NCBI GenBank assembly: GCA_003284215.1
Contig: QBVW01000007.1
Span: forward strand, 1 to 64,000
DNA: 64,000 bases
Origin: SAR86 cluster bacterium AG-313-D11
GTDB lineage: Bacteria; Pseudomonadota; Gammaproteobacteria; Magnimaribacterales; D2472
Direction: 5' to 3'
This document shows positions 43,895 to 52,731 of the stretch, piece by piece. Position numbers and translations under genes: made by a program. The notes beneath the pieces were generated by a model, which did not search any database, was not told the origin of the DNA, and worked only from the letters and a program-made list of their open reading frames with translations. Numbering within the stretch: position 1 is the stretch's first letter; each line of letters opens with the position of its first letter.

Positions 43895-45970
43895 TTACTC
43901 AGCGGCGCTTGCTATGCCAGTCAAAACTGCTTGATTTTTAATGTATGAATGAATTTGTTGAGTTTGCTCTACATTTAAAACATCCTTAAATGATGCCATG
44001 CCACTCCCATGGATTCCACCTAAAACACTGCCCAGAAATGAAGCATGACCTTGAGCATCTAGCTTTCTTAAGTCAGGCAAAACTCCTCCACCAATGACAC
44101 CTGCGCCATGACAAAATTGACAATGTTCATGATACTCATACTCACCTCGAGCAATGGTCAGGGCATCTGCATTTAATTCAAAAAGAGTAGGATTTAATTG
44201 AGCGATTGTGGCAACAGGTTCTGCTAGCTGTGTGCCTCCAATTTCAAAAATCATCATTCTTCCATCTCGAGATGGGTTTTCATTTGGTGACTCTAGCCCG
44301 CCGGTAAGCGCGTAAGCACCACCATAACCTACCTGCACTGCAATGTATTGCTTGCCTTCAATCTTGTATGTTATCGGGGGCGCTACAATGCCTTGCCCAG
44401 TATCAACACTCCAGAGTAGATCACCAGAATCTGCTGAATATGCTACAAACCTTCCATCTGATGTTCCTTGAAAAACTAAATTTCCATCTGTTGAAAGAAC
44501 ACCTCCACTCCATGGTCTTTTATACTGCGCTCGCCAAACTTCTTTTTGCTCTTTTGGATCCCAAGCAAGCAAATAGCCAACTGTAGCTGCATCGACCATT
44601 GCCAGCTCATCAGGGTCTTTTGGCAAATAACTCATTTCAATCTGATTACCTAAATTCCAAGTGCCTGGATTGTATTCAAATTCGTTATCTGTTGAGTAGA
44701 TAAAGATTGTCTCTTGGGCTGGAATATACACCAAGCCAGTTTTGGGACTGTATGACATTGGATGCCAATTGTGACCACCTAAGGGTCCAGGTGTAGTTAA
44801 CGCTGGTTGTGATTCATGATTAGTTTCTGAAATTTCAACTGGTCTTCCGGTTTTTGGATCTACATGAGAAGCCCAATTTGTTGGTACAAAATTATTTGCT
44901 GAAATAAACTCGCCCGATATTCTATCTATCACGTAAAAAAAACCATTTTTTGGAGCCTGCATGATGACCTTTCTCTGCTCTCCATTAATCTCCATATCAG
45001 CAAGGATCATGTGCTGTGTGGCCGTATAATCCCAGCTGTCTCCTGGAGTTGTTTGGTAATGCCAAACATATTCTCCATCGTCAGGGTTTAATGCCACAAT
45101 TGATGAAAGGTATAAATTGTCTCCACCACCAGGACTGCGTACATACCTATTCCATGGTGAACCGTTACCAGTCCCTATATATAATAGGTTTAATTCTGGA
45201 TCATAAGCCATGGAATCCCAAACAGTTCCGCCTCCTCCAACCTCCCACCATTTACCACCAGACCATGTTGCAGCCGCTTTTGCTAAAGCATCTGACTCAA
45301 AAGGTTCGTTAGGGTTTCCAGGAACAGTAAAAAATCTCCATAACATGGAACCATCTTGAATATCATAAGCAGAAATATAACCTCTGACTCCAAGCTCACC
45401 GCCACCATTCCCGATAATAATTTTCCCATCTATAATTCTTGGCGCACCGGTAATTGTGTATGGCTTAGATTTATCAATTGTTAAAACATCCCAATTAACT
45501 CTTCCAGATAACTTATCAAGAGAGATTAAACGACCATCAATGGTTGCAAAAACTAATGAGTTTCCCCAAACAGCAACCCCTCTATTAACAACATCGCAAC
45601 AAGCATTTCTTGCCCAAGCTTTATCAGCCTTTGGATCAAATGACCAAATTTCTTTTCCTGTTTTAGCATCCAATGCAAAAACTACACTCCACGGTGCAGT
45701 GATGAACATCATGCCATCAACCACGATAGGTGTTGTTTCATGGCCTCTGTTGGTTCCAGTCTCAAAAGACCATGACAATCCTAACTCATGAACATTTGAA
45801 TCATTGATATCTTTCAATGGGCTAAATCTAGATTCATCATAAGTTCTGCCATGCAAAAGCCATGATTCATTTTCACTATCTGCATTCAATACTCTATCTG
45901 TATAAGATTGGTGATCTGCGCATGAAAATATAAAAAGAAAAACCAGAGGTGGTAATAGTAAATTTTTCAT
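43895..45970 (-). CDS. PQQ-dependent quinohemoprotein alcohol dehydrogenase
   Basis: A periplasmic or lipid-anchored enzyme (N-terminal signal ending IFSC, Cys17 possible lipid site) of 691 residues. The eight-bladed propeller shows repeated tryptophan-docking motifs (for example LDAKTGKEIWSFD) and the vicinal disulfide Cys124-Cys125. The active-site Asp is in SWDYTA near residue 313, and the residue two positions later is Thr, not Asp, which favours Ca2+ over lanthanide. A C-terminal cytochrome c domain carries CQFCH near 617. It passes electrons from an alcohol to the respiratory chain; the exact alcohol is unknown. Confidence 0.92.
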   Translation of the reverse strand: MKNLLLPPLVFLFIFSCADHQSYTDRVLNADSENESWLLHGRTYDESRFSPLKDINDSNVHELGLSWSFETGTNRGHETTPIVVDGMMFITAPWSVVFALDAKTGKEIWSFDPKADKAWARNACCDVVNRGVAVWGNSLVFATIDGRLISLDKLSGRVNWDVLTIDKSKPYTITGAPRIIDGKIIIGNGGGELGVRGYISAYDIQDGSMLWRFFTVPGNPNEPFESDALAKAAATWSGGKWWEVGGGGTVWDSMAYDPELNLLYIGTGNGSPWNRYVRSPGGGDNLYLSSIVALNPDDGEYVWHYQTTPGDSWDYTATQHMILADMEINGEQRKVIMQAPKNGFFYVIDRISGEFISANNFVPTNWASHVDPKTGRPVEISETNHESQPALTTPGPLGGHNWHPMSYSPKTGLVYIPAQETIFIYSTDNEFEYNPGTWNLGNQIEMSYLPKDPDELAMVDAATVGYLLAWDPKEQKEVWRAQYKRPWSGGVLSTDGNLVFQGTSDGRFVAYSADSGDLLWSVDTGQGIVAPPITYKIEGKQYIAVQVGYGGAYALTGGLESPNENPSRDGRMMIFEIGGTQLAEPVATIAQLNPTLFELNADALTIARGEYEYHEHCQFCHGAGVIGGGVLPDLRKLDAQGHASFLGSVLGGIHGSGMASFKDVLNVEQTQQIHSYIKNQAVLTGIASAAE

Positions 45971-46089
45971 AGAGCTAATATACCAAAGGTTTTGATGGAA
46001 TGTTTAATAAAAATTGAGGGAGTTAATTCTATTAAGATTTAAAAAAATGATCTTAGGTCAACTCAAAATAAGTCATTATTGGAAGGGAT

Positions 46090-46728
46090 TTATTCTCCCC
46101 CTCCGCCTCCACCACCAGCATCCCCGCCTGCCATCATTCCTGCTCCCCCATCACCTGCATCTTTGGGATGAGTAAGAGATATGGAAGATAGGAAGGATGT
46201 CCCATTCCCTAGAGAGGAGGTAATATCTTTAAGATTAATCTTGTCTAAGATTTCAGGACAGTCATTTACTTGACCAGTTTCTTTATCAAGAACCTTAGCA
46301 TCCTTGGTAGAGAGCAAATAAATTTGGTCACCAGTAATGATCATTCCATAGGATGAAAATATAGGTTTTTTAAATTTTTTTCTATAAACCAATTCACCCG
46401 ATTGAAGATCTAGTCTTCCAACTTCTTTTGAAGAAGCTAAATAGTATAAAGATCCATCAAGGTAATGAGGAAAAAAAGGATAGCCAGATACCAAAAGTAA
46501 CTTTGCCATGGTCTGCCATAGCAATATACCCGTGCTCTCATCAAAACAATGAATCATTGGTTTTGTGCCCCATTTGGTATAGCTAAAAACTAAGACAAAG
46601 TCTTTATATTGACATATAGAATATGGGGAATACCCTGCCTCTATAATACCGACCCAAATGGGCTGATTTTTGGAGAGATCATATTTAGCAATAGATCCTT
46701 TTTTTCCAAATATACCAACCTCATTCAT
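46090..46728 (-). CDS. PQQ-like beta-propeller fragment with a glycine-rich tail
   Basis: The 212 residues show about four propeller-blade motifs of the PQQ/outer-membrane BamB style (FDESTGILLWQT, LDLQSGELVYRK, LDKETGQV), followed by a spacer and a tail of mostly Gly (GDAGGGGGGGE). No signal peptide is present, and the number of blades is too small for a complete propeller. It begins 22 bp after the 3' end of tRNA-Leu, so the 5' end may have been lost, or this is a small cytoplasmic protein. Function unknown. Confidence 0.55.
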   Translation of the reverse strand: MNEVGIFGKKGSIAKYDLSKNQPIWVGIIEAGYSPYSICQYKDFVLVFSYTKWGTKPMIHCFDESTGILLWQTMAKLLLVSGYPFFPHYLDGSLYYLASSKEVGRLDLQSGELVYRKKFKKPIFSSYGMIITGDQIYLLSTKDAKVLDKETGQVNDCPEILDKINLKDITSSLGNGTSFLSSISLTHPKDAGDGGAGMMAGGDAGGGGGGGE

Positions 46729-46750
46729 GCATACAGTATATATAAAAAAA

Positions 46751-46835
46751 TGGTAGGGATGGAGGGAGTCGAACCCCCACGCCTTTCGGCACTTGGTTCT
46801 AAGCCAAGCGTGTCTACCAGTTCCACCACATCCCC
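46751..46835 (-). tRNA. tRNA-Leu (anticodon TAG)
   Basis: Class II tRNA on the minus strand: acceptor GGGGATG with CATCCCT (a G-U first pair), D loop TGGTGGAACTGGTAGACACG, anticodon stem CTTGG/CCAAG around CTTAGAA (anticodon TAG), a long variable arm, T arm GGGGGTTCGACTCCCTC, discriminator A and an encoded CCA ending at 46751. A run of seven T follows the 3' end on the transcribed strand. Confidence 0.95.
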
Positions 46836-46897
46836 AGAAAGAGAAAGAATTATATTACAGAATCGAGAAATGTTAAGAAGTTTTATGCGATCTTAAA

Positions 46898-47287
46898 TTA
46901 TGAGAAATAAGAAATTTCATTTTTTCTTTTTTTATGTGCCAAAAGAAGAATAAGCATTAAGAATATTTCGCCTGAAAAAACTAACAGACCAAATATATTA
47001 AACCCCTCATAAAAAAAACTTACAATGCGGCCAATAGCAATAAACCCCATGATGTAAGCAATAATTAATGCTATTGATATAGAGTTGTATGAAAAAGCAT
47101 ATCGAATCAGTAAATATGCATAAGCAATAAATGAGCCTGCAAATAATGACCTAAATTCTGAAGCAGTCTCAGGATTTGTGGCAACAACTGGAATAAAACC
47201 TAGATCACTTAAATCTGGTTTAAACATTACATAACAACCAATAGTAAATAAACATAGTGCTGAAAAAATTATGCAAGCCTTCAGCAT
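46898..47287 (-). CDS. Small integral membrane protein, DUF4345-like
   Basis: The 129 residues form four hydrophobic helices with a central ATNPETASEFRSLFAGSF stretch and a C-terminal basic tail (HKKRKNE). The overall pattern resembles DUF4345 and the other two small membrane genes at 40.4-41.3 kb, but I cannot name a function. It lies between tRNA-Leu and a second small membrane gene, separated from the latter by 3 bp. Translation begins at ATG 47287. Confidence 0.6.
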   Translation of the reverse strand: MLKACIIFSALCLFTIGCYVMFKPDLSDLGFIPVVATNPETASEFRSLFAGSFIAYAYLLIRYAFSYNSISIALIIAYIMGFIAIGRIVSFFYEGFNIFGLLVFSGEIFLMLILLLAHKKRKNEISYFS

Positions 47288-47290
47288 TAC

Positions 47291-47503
47291 TTAAAGCACT
47301 CCCAATACAAATAATGCTAAGAAAAATGCAACCACGCCCATGGCTAACCAGAAATATAACTCCTTAGTATTGCCGAAGCGATATGCATTGATGGCAAGAC
47401 CCCAACAATATAAGGGGGCCAAAGTGATAATGATAGAGCTAATTAATATTGCTATAGGAATGAAAGCTAAAACTAGAAATAACTGTAGAGCTAATTTATT
47501 CAT
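47291..47503 (-). CDS. Very small membrane protein of unknown function
   Basis: Seventy residues with two hydrophobic segments (about 5-33 and 48-68) joined by a short polar loop containing Asn-Ala-Tyr-Arg-Phe-Gly. The start ATG 47503 is 31 bp after the DUF3604 gene and its stop is 3 bp before the next small membrane gene, an operon-like spacing that supports a real gene. No family recognised. Confidence 0.55.
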   Translation of the reverse strand: MNKLALQLFLVLAFIPIAILISSIIITLAPLYCWGLAINAYRFGNTKELYFWLAMGVVAFFLALFVLGVL

Positions 47504-47534
47504 AACCTAATGGAACATATTTTTTAAGGATGTG

Positions 47535-49355
47535 TCAAATATCCTTTGAATTTTCTAACCATATAGGAGATGTCCATGCCCTTTCTCGAATAAACTTTGG
47601 AATATTGAGATCATTTTCATCTTCGCAATATTGGGGATTTTTTACACACAGGTCATGTGACCAGCGACAAGATTTGTTAGCGATCACCCTCACATAATAA
47701 TAAGCTTCATCACCTTGATTAAAATTGGGATCTTCCCAAACCGCACACATAGATCGGACTCCATTACCTAAAACTTTACAGGAATTTAAGTCTAGATCAC
47801 TCGATTCATGAGATTTAATGTCATGAATAGAAGTTTCAACCATTCCATCACGGACAACGCCTTTGATGACTTGAAGTTTTTCAATAAATTGAGCGTCTAG
47901 AGACTGATCGGCACTGGCAGAAACAAAAATTCTAGCATTAGAGATATTGTTAGAATCTAGAGTGCCGCCCATAGGAACACCATTTTCATAGGAATAAGGA
48001 ATTGCATTTGCGCTATTGCATAGATCCAAGCCAAGATTTTCTCCCATAAAGAATCTCACTAAAAATCGAGGGCCTGAGGTGCCATATACTTCTTTTCGTT
48101 TTAAAGCATTAAATATTGATGTTCTACTATTTTCTTCAGCCCACACAACTGCTAAGCCTCCAGGATTAAATTCAACGTCGTCTGGCAAACCTTGAGGAAT
48201 TTTCGTTCTGTAGGATTTTCCTGCACCTCCGCCGCCAAGAAAATTATCCTCATCAACAGATCCTGGAGTTCCAAAGTGAGTATCAGTACTCCCTATAATG
48301 CCAAGCTTAAAGGGATTAATATTTTGTTGTGATTGTATAAGTAGTCCAGTATTTAAAGCTTCTCTAACAAAACTAGATTTTGGAGGTTCTGAGAGATCAT
48401 TTTGAAATTTAGATCTAAAATCTTTGTAAGGTAACTGTTCAAAATTACATAATGGATCCATAGAAGTTATCGCACATTCTGAGCTACCCTTATGTTGGAA
48501 AATCTCTACCAATGGCTCCTTAACGTTTTGAAGATATATTTCATTTTGATTTGGTTTATCAAACATAAAGCCGTTGCTTAAATTTGAATTATGAGGAATC
48601 ACCATATAATTACAGTCGTCTTTACATTCCTGATCAAGTTGTTTCCAAAGCTCTGCCCTATCAGAAGCTTCATAAAAACTTACAGGCTGATGAGGAACAT
48701 TAGAACTTTCAAAGATGATATTTCTATGGAGATTGCTGCCTGAATATACCGCACCGGTCCATTCATAACCAACAAAAGATGTGAAGGTGCAATCCTGAGA
48801 TCTATCATAATGATCCTCGGCTGCTTGAATGGTTTCCTGCCAAGGTTTTTGGGCTGCATCTAAACAAATTTCTCTTGATTCTCCACACATTTCCAGAGGA
48901 CTGCCCAGGCTAGCTTTTGCATTCATGTAAAAGTAAGCAAGTTTAGGTAAATTTCTATAAGCCATGCATTGAAGGCTAGTATATTTTTGACTATTGGGAT
49001 CTAAGCAAATCCTCACTTCACCCAGTAACTCTGCATGATCTGTCACCGCAGCAAAATCTAGAGGCTGTCTTAATTTTGAAATTCTTGAACTGGTTCCATC
49101 CTCATCATATGGCTGAAGATATAAAGATTCGCCTTTAGCATATCTATAAGCATCATCTGGCGTATTTAACGTCCCTTGAGTATTTGCGTCTAACGATAAG
49201 GCAGTATGAACATGCAAATCTCCAAATAAGGGAATTTTTTCTTTCACATAGACTTTACATGGCAGTCTATCCTCATTGGTATATGTTTGTAGCTCAGAGC
49301 TTTGCAAGCCACCAAAATGAAGCAAAGTAATAATTATGAATGTATTTCTTCCCAT
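47535..49355 (-). CDS. DUF3604 family exported protein
   Basis: About 606 residues. I start at ATG 49355, not the TTG 27 bases upstream, because the longer version would run through the terminator hairpin of the TonB receptor gene. A signal peptide follows (IIITLLHFGG). The protein has DUF3604 features: FGDLHVHTALSLDA near the N terminus, reminiscent of PHP metal sites (DLHVHT), DFAAVTDHAELLGE, and a later IGSTDTHFGTPG. PHP-type hydrolase activity is plausible but unproven. Its place next to a TonB receptor suggests a shared uptake or degradation task. Confidence 0.82.
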   Translation of the reverse strand: MGRNTFIIITLLHFGGLQSSELQTYTNEDRLPCKVYVKEKIPLFGDLHVHTALSLDANTQGTLNTPDDAYRYAKGESLYLQPYDEDGTSSRISKLRQPLDFAAVTDHAELLGEVRICLDPNSQKYTSLQCMAYRNLPKLAYFYMNAKASLGSPLEMCGESREICLDAAQKPWQETIQAAEDHYDRSQDCTFTSFVGYEWTGAVYSGSNLHRNIIFESSNVPHQPVSFYEASDRAELWKQLDQECKDDCNYMVIPHNSNLSNGFMFDKPNQNEIYLQNVKEPLVEIFQHKGSSECAITSMDPLCNFEQLPYKDFRSKFQNDLSEPPKSSFVREALNTGLLIQSQQNINPFKLGIIGSTDTHFGTPGSVDEDNFLGGGGAGKSYRTKIPQGLPDDVEFNPGGLAVVWAEENSRTSIFNALKRKEVYGTSGPRFLVRFFMGENLGLDLCNSANAIPYSYENGVPMGGTLDSNNISNARIFVSASADQSLDAQFIEKLQVIKGVVRDGMVETSIHDIKSHESSDLDLNSCKVLGNGVRSMCAVWEDPNFNQGDEAYYYVRVIANKSCRWSHDLCVKNPQYCEDENDLNIPKFIRERAWTSPIWLENSKDI

Positions 49356-49368
49356 AAATAACTTAGAC

Positions 49369-49399
49369 AAAAAAAACGGCAACCCAAGGCTGCCGTTTT
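49369..49399 (-). terminator. Rho-independent terminator of the TonB receptor gene
   Basis: On the minus strand AAAACGGCA (49399-49391) pairs with TGCCGTTTT (49381-49373) around a 9-base loop, and the T run continues to eight T (49376-49369). It begins 20 bp after the receptor stop. The structure also marks the true 5' limit of the next coding region. Confidence 0.9.
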
Positions 49400-49418
49400 G
49401 ATTTATATTAATAATTAA

Positions 49419-51902
49419 TTAAAAATTATATACAAGGTTTACTCCTACCTGTCTTCCTGGATTCGCATTTGCTGGATAGAATTCAGAAGCTTGACTGTCG
49501 CCACCAACGATAGAGTAATCAGAAAAATAAGATTGTATGTGAGTCAAGTCCACATCATCAGTTATATTTTTCACAAATAAACTAGCATCCCATTTTTCAT
49601 CTGTTGATCTCCAACCTACAAAAATATTAGCTAGATATAAAGCCTTGATTTTTAAATCAGGATTAACAGTAGATGATCTTTCATCTCTCCAGCTAACATT
49701 GTATCTTGTATATCGCTCACCGCCCCAGTAAGCAGCAGTGTTGTGCTCAAGATAAAATGATAATGAACTCTCAGCTGCATCATTGAGTGGCGTACCACTT
49801 ACGTCTCTTGTTGCTGCAACCATGCCAGTGTAGCTAGGATCATTGGCATAACCTACTGATCCTGCATCAAATTCACTTGAAACAGAAGTAAAGCTTCCAC
49901 CCAAAGTTAGGTTTTCTCTAACAATATAAGCCCAATCTAGGTCAAGACCTGATAAAGATGCATCATTGTTATTAAAAACTCCACCTTGGATTTGTATTAA
50001 CGAACTTGGGCCTGCAGCGGTAAATGATCTAGCTGTTACATCATCCCACTTAGCCTGAAAACCATCAAAGGTATAATCGAAATATGAAGCATTCAATCTT
50101 AGTCTTCCATCTAAGAACTCACCCTTCATACCAATCTCTATCATGTCATTTTCTTCATCCCCAAATGGAATCAAGGAAGGACTGACTGGTTGAGTCAGAA
50201 TTGAAATAGAGCCTCTTCTGAAACCACGCTCTGTTGCAAAGTATAAAAGCACATCGTCGTTTAAATAATGACCAATTTTAAAGCTTCCAGTAGTTGAGTC
50301 AGCAGAACCATTCTGATTTTCAGGAGCAATAAACGGAATGGTCAGCCCTCCACCAACAGCAGCAGATACAGCAGCCGTTAATGGCAAGTACATGTCAGTA
50401 GCGCTGAAATTATTGATTTCTTGATCTCTGATACCAAATTGAATAAATGTTTTCTCAGATAGGTTGTATTTAAAGTTTGCAAATATTGCCTCAGTTTTAG
50501 CATCGACTGGAATCATCATGCAGGTTAAAACATTTACTCTTGCAGCAAAAATTGCTGGGTTAGCCTTAGCTGCGTTACAAGCATTAGAAGGCGTTTTGTA
50601 ATCGAATCCAACTAATGGCTTCATTAATGTTGGGAAGACTTCAGTTGCAGTATAAGAACGATCTATGTCATATGTTGTGTATGTTTGAGAATCTCGAGAA
50701 AAGAATCCAACCGTATATTCAAATTTATCATTATCCTGATTAGAAATTCTTCCTTCAATGGTTTCAATTCCAGTATTAGTTCTCACTTCTTGCGGATAAC
50801 CATAGGCAAACGAACCAGCATAATCTCTATCTAACATAGCCATAGTATCACTCTCAGATTTTGAGAATCTCAAAGCTAAAGCGTGGCTGCCCATATCGTA
50901 ATCAATCATAAGATTGTGAAAGAAGGCTGAATTATTTTGTCGAGGATCTTGAAAATGTACTGCAGTTCTATCCTCAACCTTAAATCCACCTGCTGGCATA
51001 TCGTTGAAAGAGGGTCTTCTTAGCGTAGCTAGTTGAGCTGCTGAACCTGGAGGAGCAAGCCCAAACTGTTCAGCCATCGCAATGCCTTGCAAGTAACCAT
51101 TGACTCTTTGAGCAAATGTTACTGGCCCTTCAGTACCAGCTACAGCCTGAGGATAAATTACATCAGTTTCGCTATTTTGATACTTATATCTTACAGATAA
51201 TTCATCAGAGGGCTGCCAAGACATACTTACTCTGATGGAGTCAAAAGAATGGCTTTCGTCAACACTAGTTCTGATATTCTTTGTCTCTGTACCATTGCTA
51301 TCATTGGTAACACCAGCAATTCTGAAAGCTAATGTGTCGGAAAGATGTAAATCGGTCGCAAATTCAAGCATTGAGGTCATATTGTCTGCAAAGGTAGTTT
51401 TTACATAACCATTTCTCTCGCCACTGCCAAGCTGCGCAGATCTTGTATAGATGTGTAAAGCTCCACCTGAACCAACAACCCCTTGAAGAGTTCCCTGAGA
51501 GCCTTTTAAAATCTCAACTCTCTCAGTGTCGTACATCTGATGAAACATTTCACCTGTTCTTAGAGGCATTTCATCCATATAGCCCTGAATTGGTTGATCA
51601 TTTCCACCATCTGGATCAAGTTTTTGACCTCTCATTATGATAGTTTGTCTTCTTGGATCAATTTGGGTAAATTCAACGCCTGAGACTAGCTGAGCTAATT
51701 CACTTAAATCTCTAATCTGATAATCATCCAGAGCTGATCCAGAAACCGCATTGACAGTCTGAGCTATGTCTTGAACGTTTTCCTCTTTTTTTGTAGCTGT
51801 AACAACCACTTCCTCGAGAACAAGATTAGATTCTTGAGCAAAAGATATGCTTGGAACTGCTGTAAAGGCAACAATAGTTATTAGTGTAAATAATCTCTTC
51901 AT
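49419..51902 (-). CDS. TonB-dependent outer-membrane receptor
   Basis: Start ATG 51902, with GGAGGGGG just upstream; an in-frame TTG at 51917 lies inside that site and is rejected. The 827 residues comprise a signal peptide (to Phe-Ala-Gln), a TonB box-like segment (EEVVVTATKKEE), a plug domain with ERVEILKGSQGTLQG-type motif (about 100-115) and a 22-strand barrel ending in NLVYNF with the terminal Phe. The ligand cannot be read from sequence. DUF3604 lies directly downstream and a terminator separates them. In SAR86-like genomes many such receptors occur for polysaccharide or lipid uptake. Confidence 0.94.
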   Translation of the reverse strand: MKRLFTLITIVAFTAVPSISFAQESNLVLEEVVVTATKKEENVQDIAQTVNAVSGSALDDYQIRDLSELAQLVSGVEFTQIDPRRQTIIMRGQKLDPDGGNDQPIQGYMDEMPLRTGEMFHQMYDTERVEILKGSQGTLQGVVGSGGALHIYTRSAQLGSGERNGYVKTTFADNMTSMLEFATDLHLSDTLAFRIAGVTNDSNGTETKNIRTSVDESHSFDSIRVSMSWQPSDELSVRYKYQNSETDVIYPQAVAGTEGPVTFAQRVNGYLQGIAMAEQFGLAPPGSAAQLATLRRPSFNDMPAGGFKVEDRTAVHFQDPRQNNSAFFHNLMIDYDMGSHALALRFSKSESDTMAMLDRDYAGSFAYGYPQEVRTNTGIETIEGRISNQDNDKFEYTVGFFSRDSQTYTTYDIDRSYTATEVFPTLMKPLVGFDYKTPSNACNAAKANPAIFAARVNVLTCMMIPVDAKTEAIFANFKYNLSEKTFIQFGIRDQEINNFSATDMYLPLTAAVSAAVGGGLTIPFIAPENQNGSADSTTGSFKIGHYLNDDVLLYFATERGFRRGSISILTQPVSPSLIPFGDEENDMIEIGMKGEFLDGRLRLNASYFDYTFDGFQAKWDDVTARSFTAAGPSSLIQIQGGVFNNNDASLSGLDLDWAYIVRENLTLGGSFTSVSSEFDAGSVGYANDPSYTGMVAATRDVSGTPLNDAAESSLSFYLEHNTAAYWGGERYTRYNVSWRDERSSTVNPDLKIKALYLANIFVGWRSTDEKWDASLFVKNITDDVDLTHIQSYFSDYSIVGGDSQASEFYPANANPGRQVGVNLVYNF

Positions 51903-52015
51903 GGTATCCCCCTCCAATTTGAAGAATGTTTAGATCAAAATATACCTGTTTTTTAAAGAAACCCCAAACTTTTTAGATACAAAATAAAAAAAGATTTTAT
52001 TTAGAACAGCGAGCT

Positions 52016-52630
52016 TTAGGGGGTATTGAGCTGCAATTGAATGTCTTGAAGTAATTCATTATTTTGTCTTCTATAGGCGTCGAAAGCTTGAATATTTTCT
52101 TCTATTAATAAAATACTTCTATTGAGTTCAGCTATTTGATTTTGTATGGCTGTATTGTCCTGATTAATTTTAGCCACTTCTTCAATTCTATCTTGAATTT
52201 TTTGCGATTGATTTTTAATAGTATTTATATTTTTTTGGTCATTTGTTTGAGTCATTGCTATCTCTTTTAGCGCAATAGAATACCTACTTAAGTCTTCTGT
52301 AATTTTTGTAATATTAACTTTGTTGCGTTTGTTGCTTAAATCCCATAATTTCCTAATCTCCTTATCAAGAAATTGGAGTTGAGAATTTATATCAGATAAA
52401 AATTCAGTAGAAGTTGAATCTGCTAATTGTAGTTGCTCTTCTAATATTAAAAGTCTAGATTCTACTTTCGTATTAACCTTGCTTGAAGCATTAGAAAGCT
52501 CATTAACCCATAAAGACAGTGCAAGGATTCCAATCAACAATAAGACAAACACAATACCAAGAAACAAGCCACTAGAGCTTTTGGTAATATGAGAGTCTCC
52601 ATCTTTTGTTGCCGATATTTTCATGTTCAT
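52016..52630 (-). CDS. Single-pass membrane protein with a coiled-coil domain
   Basis: About 204 residues from ATG 52630 (a TTG lies two codons upstream). One transmembrane helix lies at about 24-44 (FLGIVFVLLLIGILAL in outline), and the rest is a long charged helix with heptad-like Leu/Ile spacing (for example LEEQLQLADS, IEEVAKINQD). The topology suggests a small cytoplasmic N terminus and a periplasmic coiled coil. Such proteins often scaffold envelope complexes; no specific family is recognised. It stands alone between the TonB receptor and the dehydrogenase pair. Confidence 0.7.
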   Translation of the reverse strand: MNMKISATKDGDSHITKSSSGLFLGIVFVLLLIGILALSLWVNELSNASSKVNTKVESRLLILEEQLQLADSTSTEFLSDINSQLQFLDKEIRKLWDLSNKRNKVNITKITEDLSRYSIALKEIAMTQTNDQKNINTIKNQSQKIQDRIEEVAKINQDNTAIQNQIAELNRSILLIEENIQAFDAYRRQNNELLQDIQLQLNTP

Positions 52631-52731
52631 AAGCAATAAGAATATGTATATTAAATTGTATTAAATTATATGTTCTAATATGACTTAGAATTATAAGCCT
52701 TAACTTAAAACTATATTACAGCAATAACAAC

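Noticed and set aside
46741-46750. tRNA-Leu flank as an attachment site of a genomic island
   Set aside because: No integrase, no repeated tRNA end and no change in base composition are seen nearby; only the short propeller gene hints at past rearrangement.
49356-49382. TTG start for the DUF3604 gene
   Set aside because: It would lie in the terminator stem-loop of the TonB receptor gene and add residues before a normal signal peptide.
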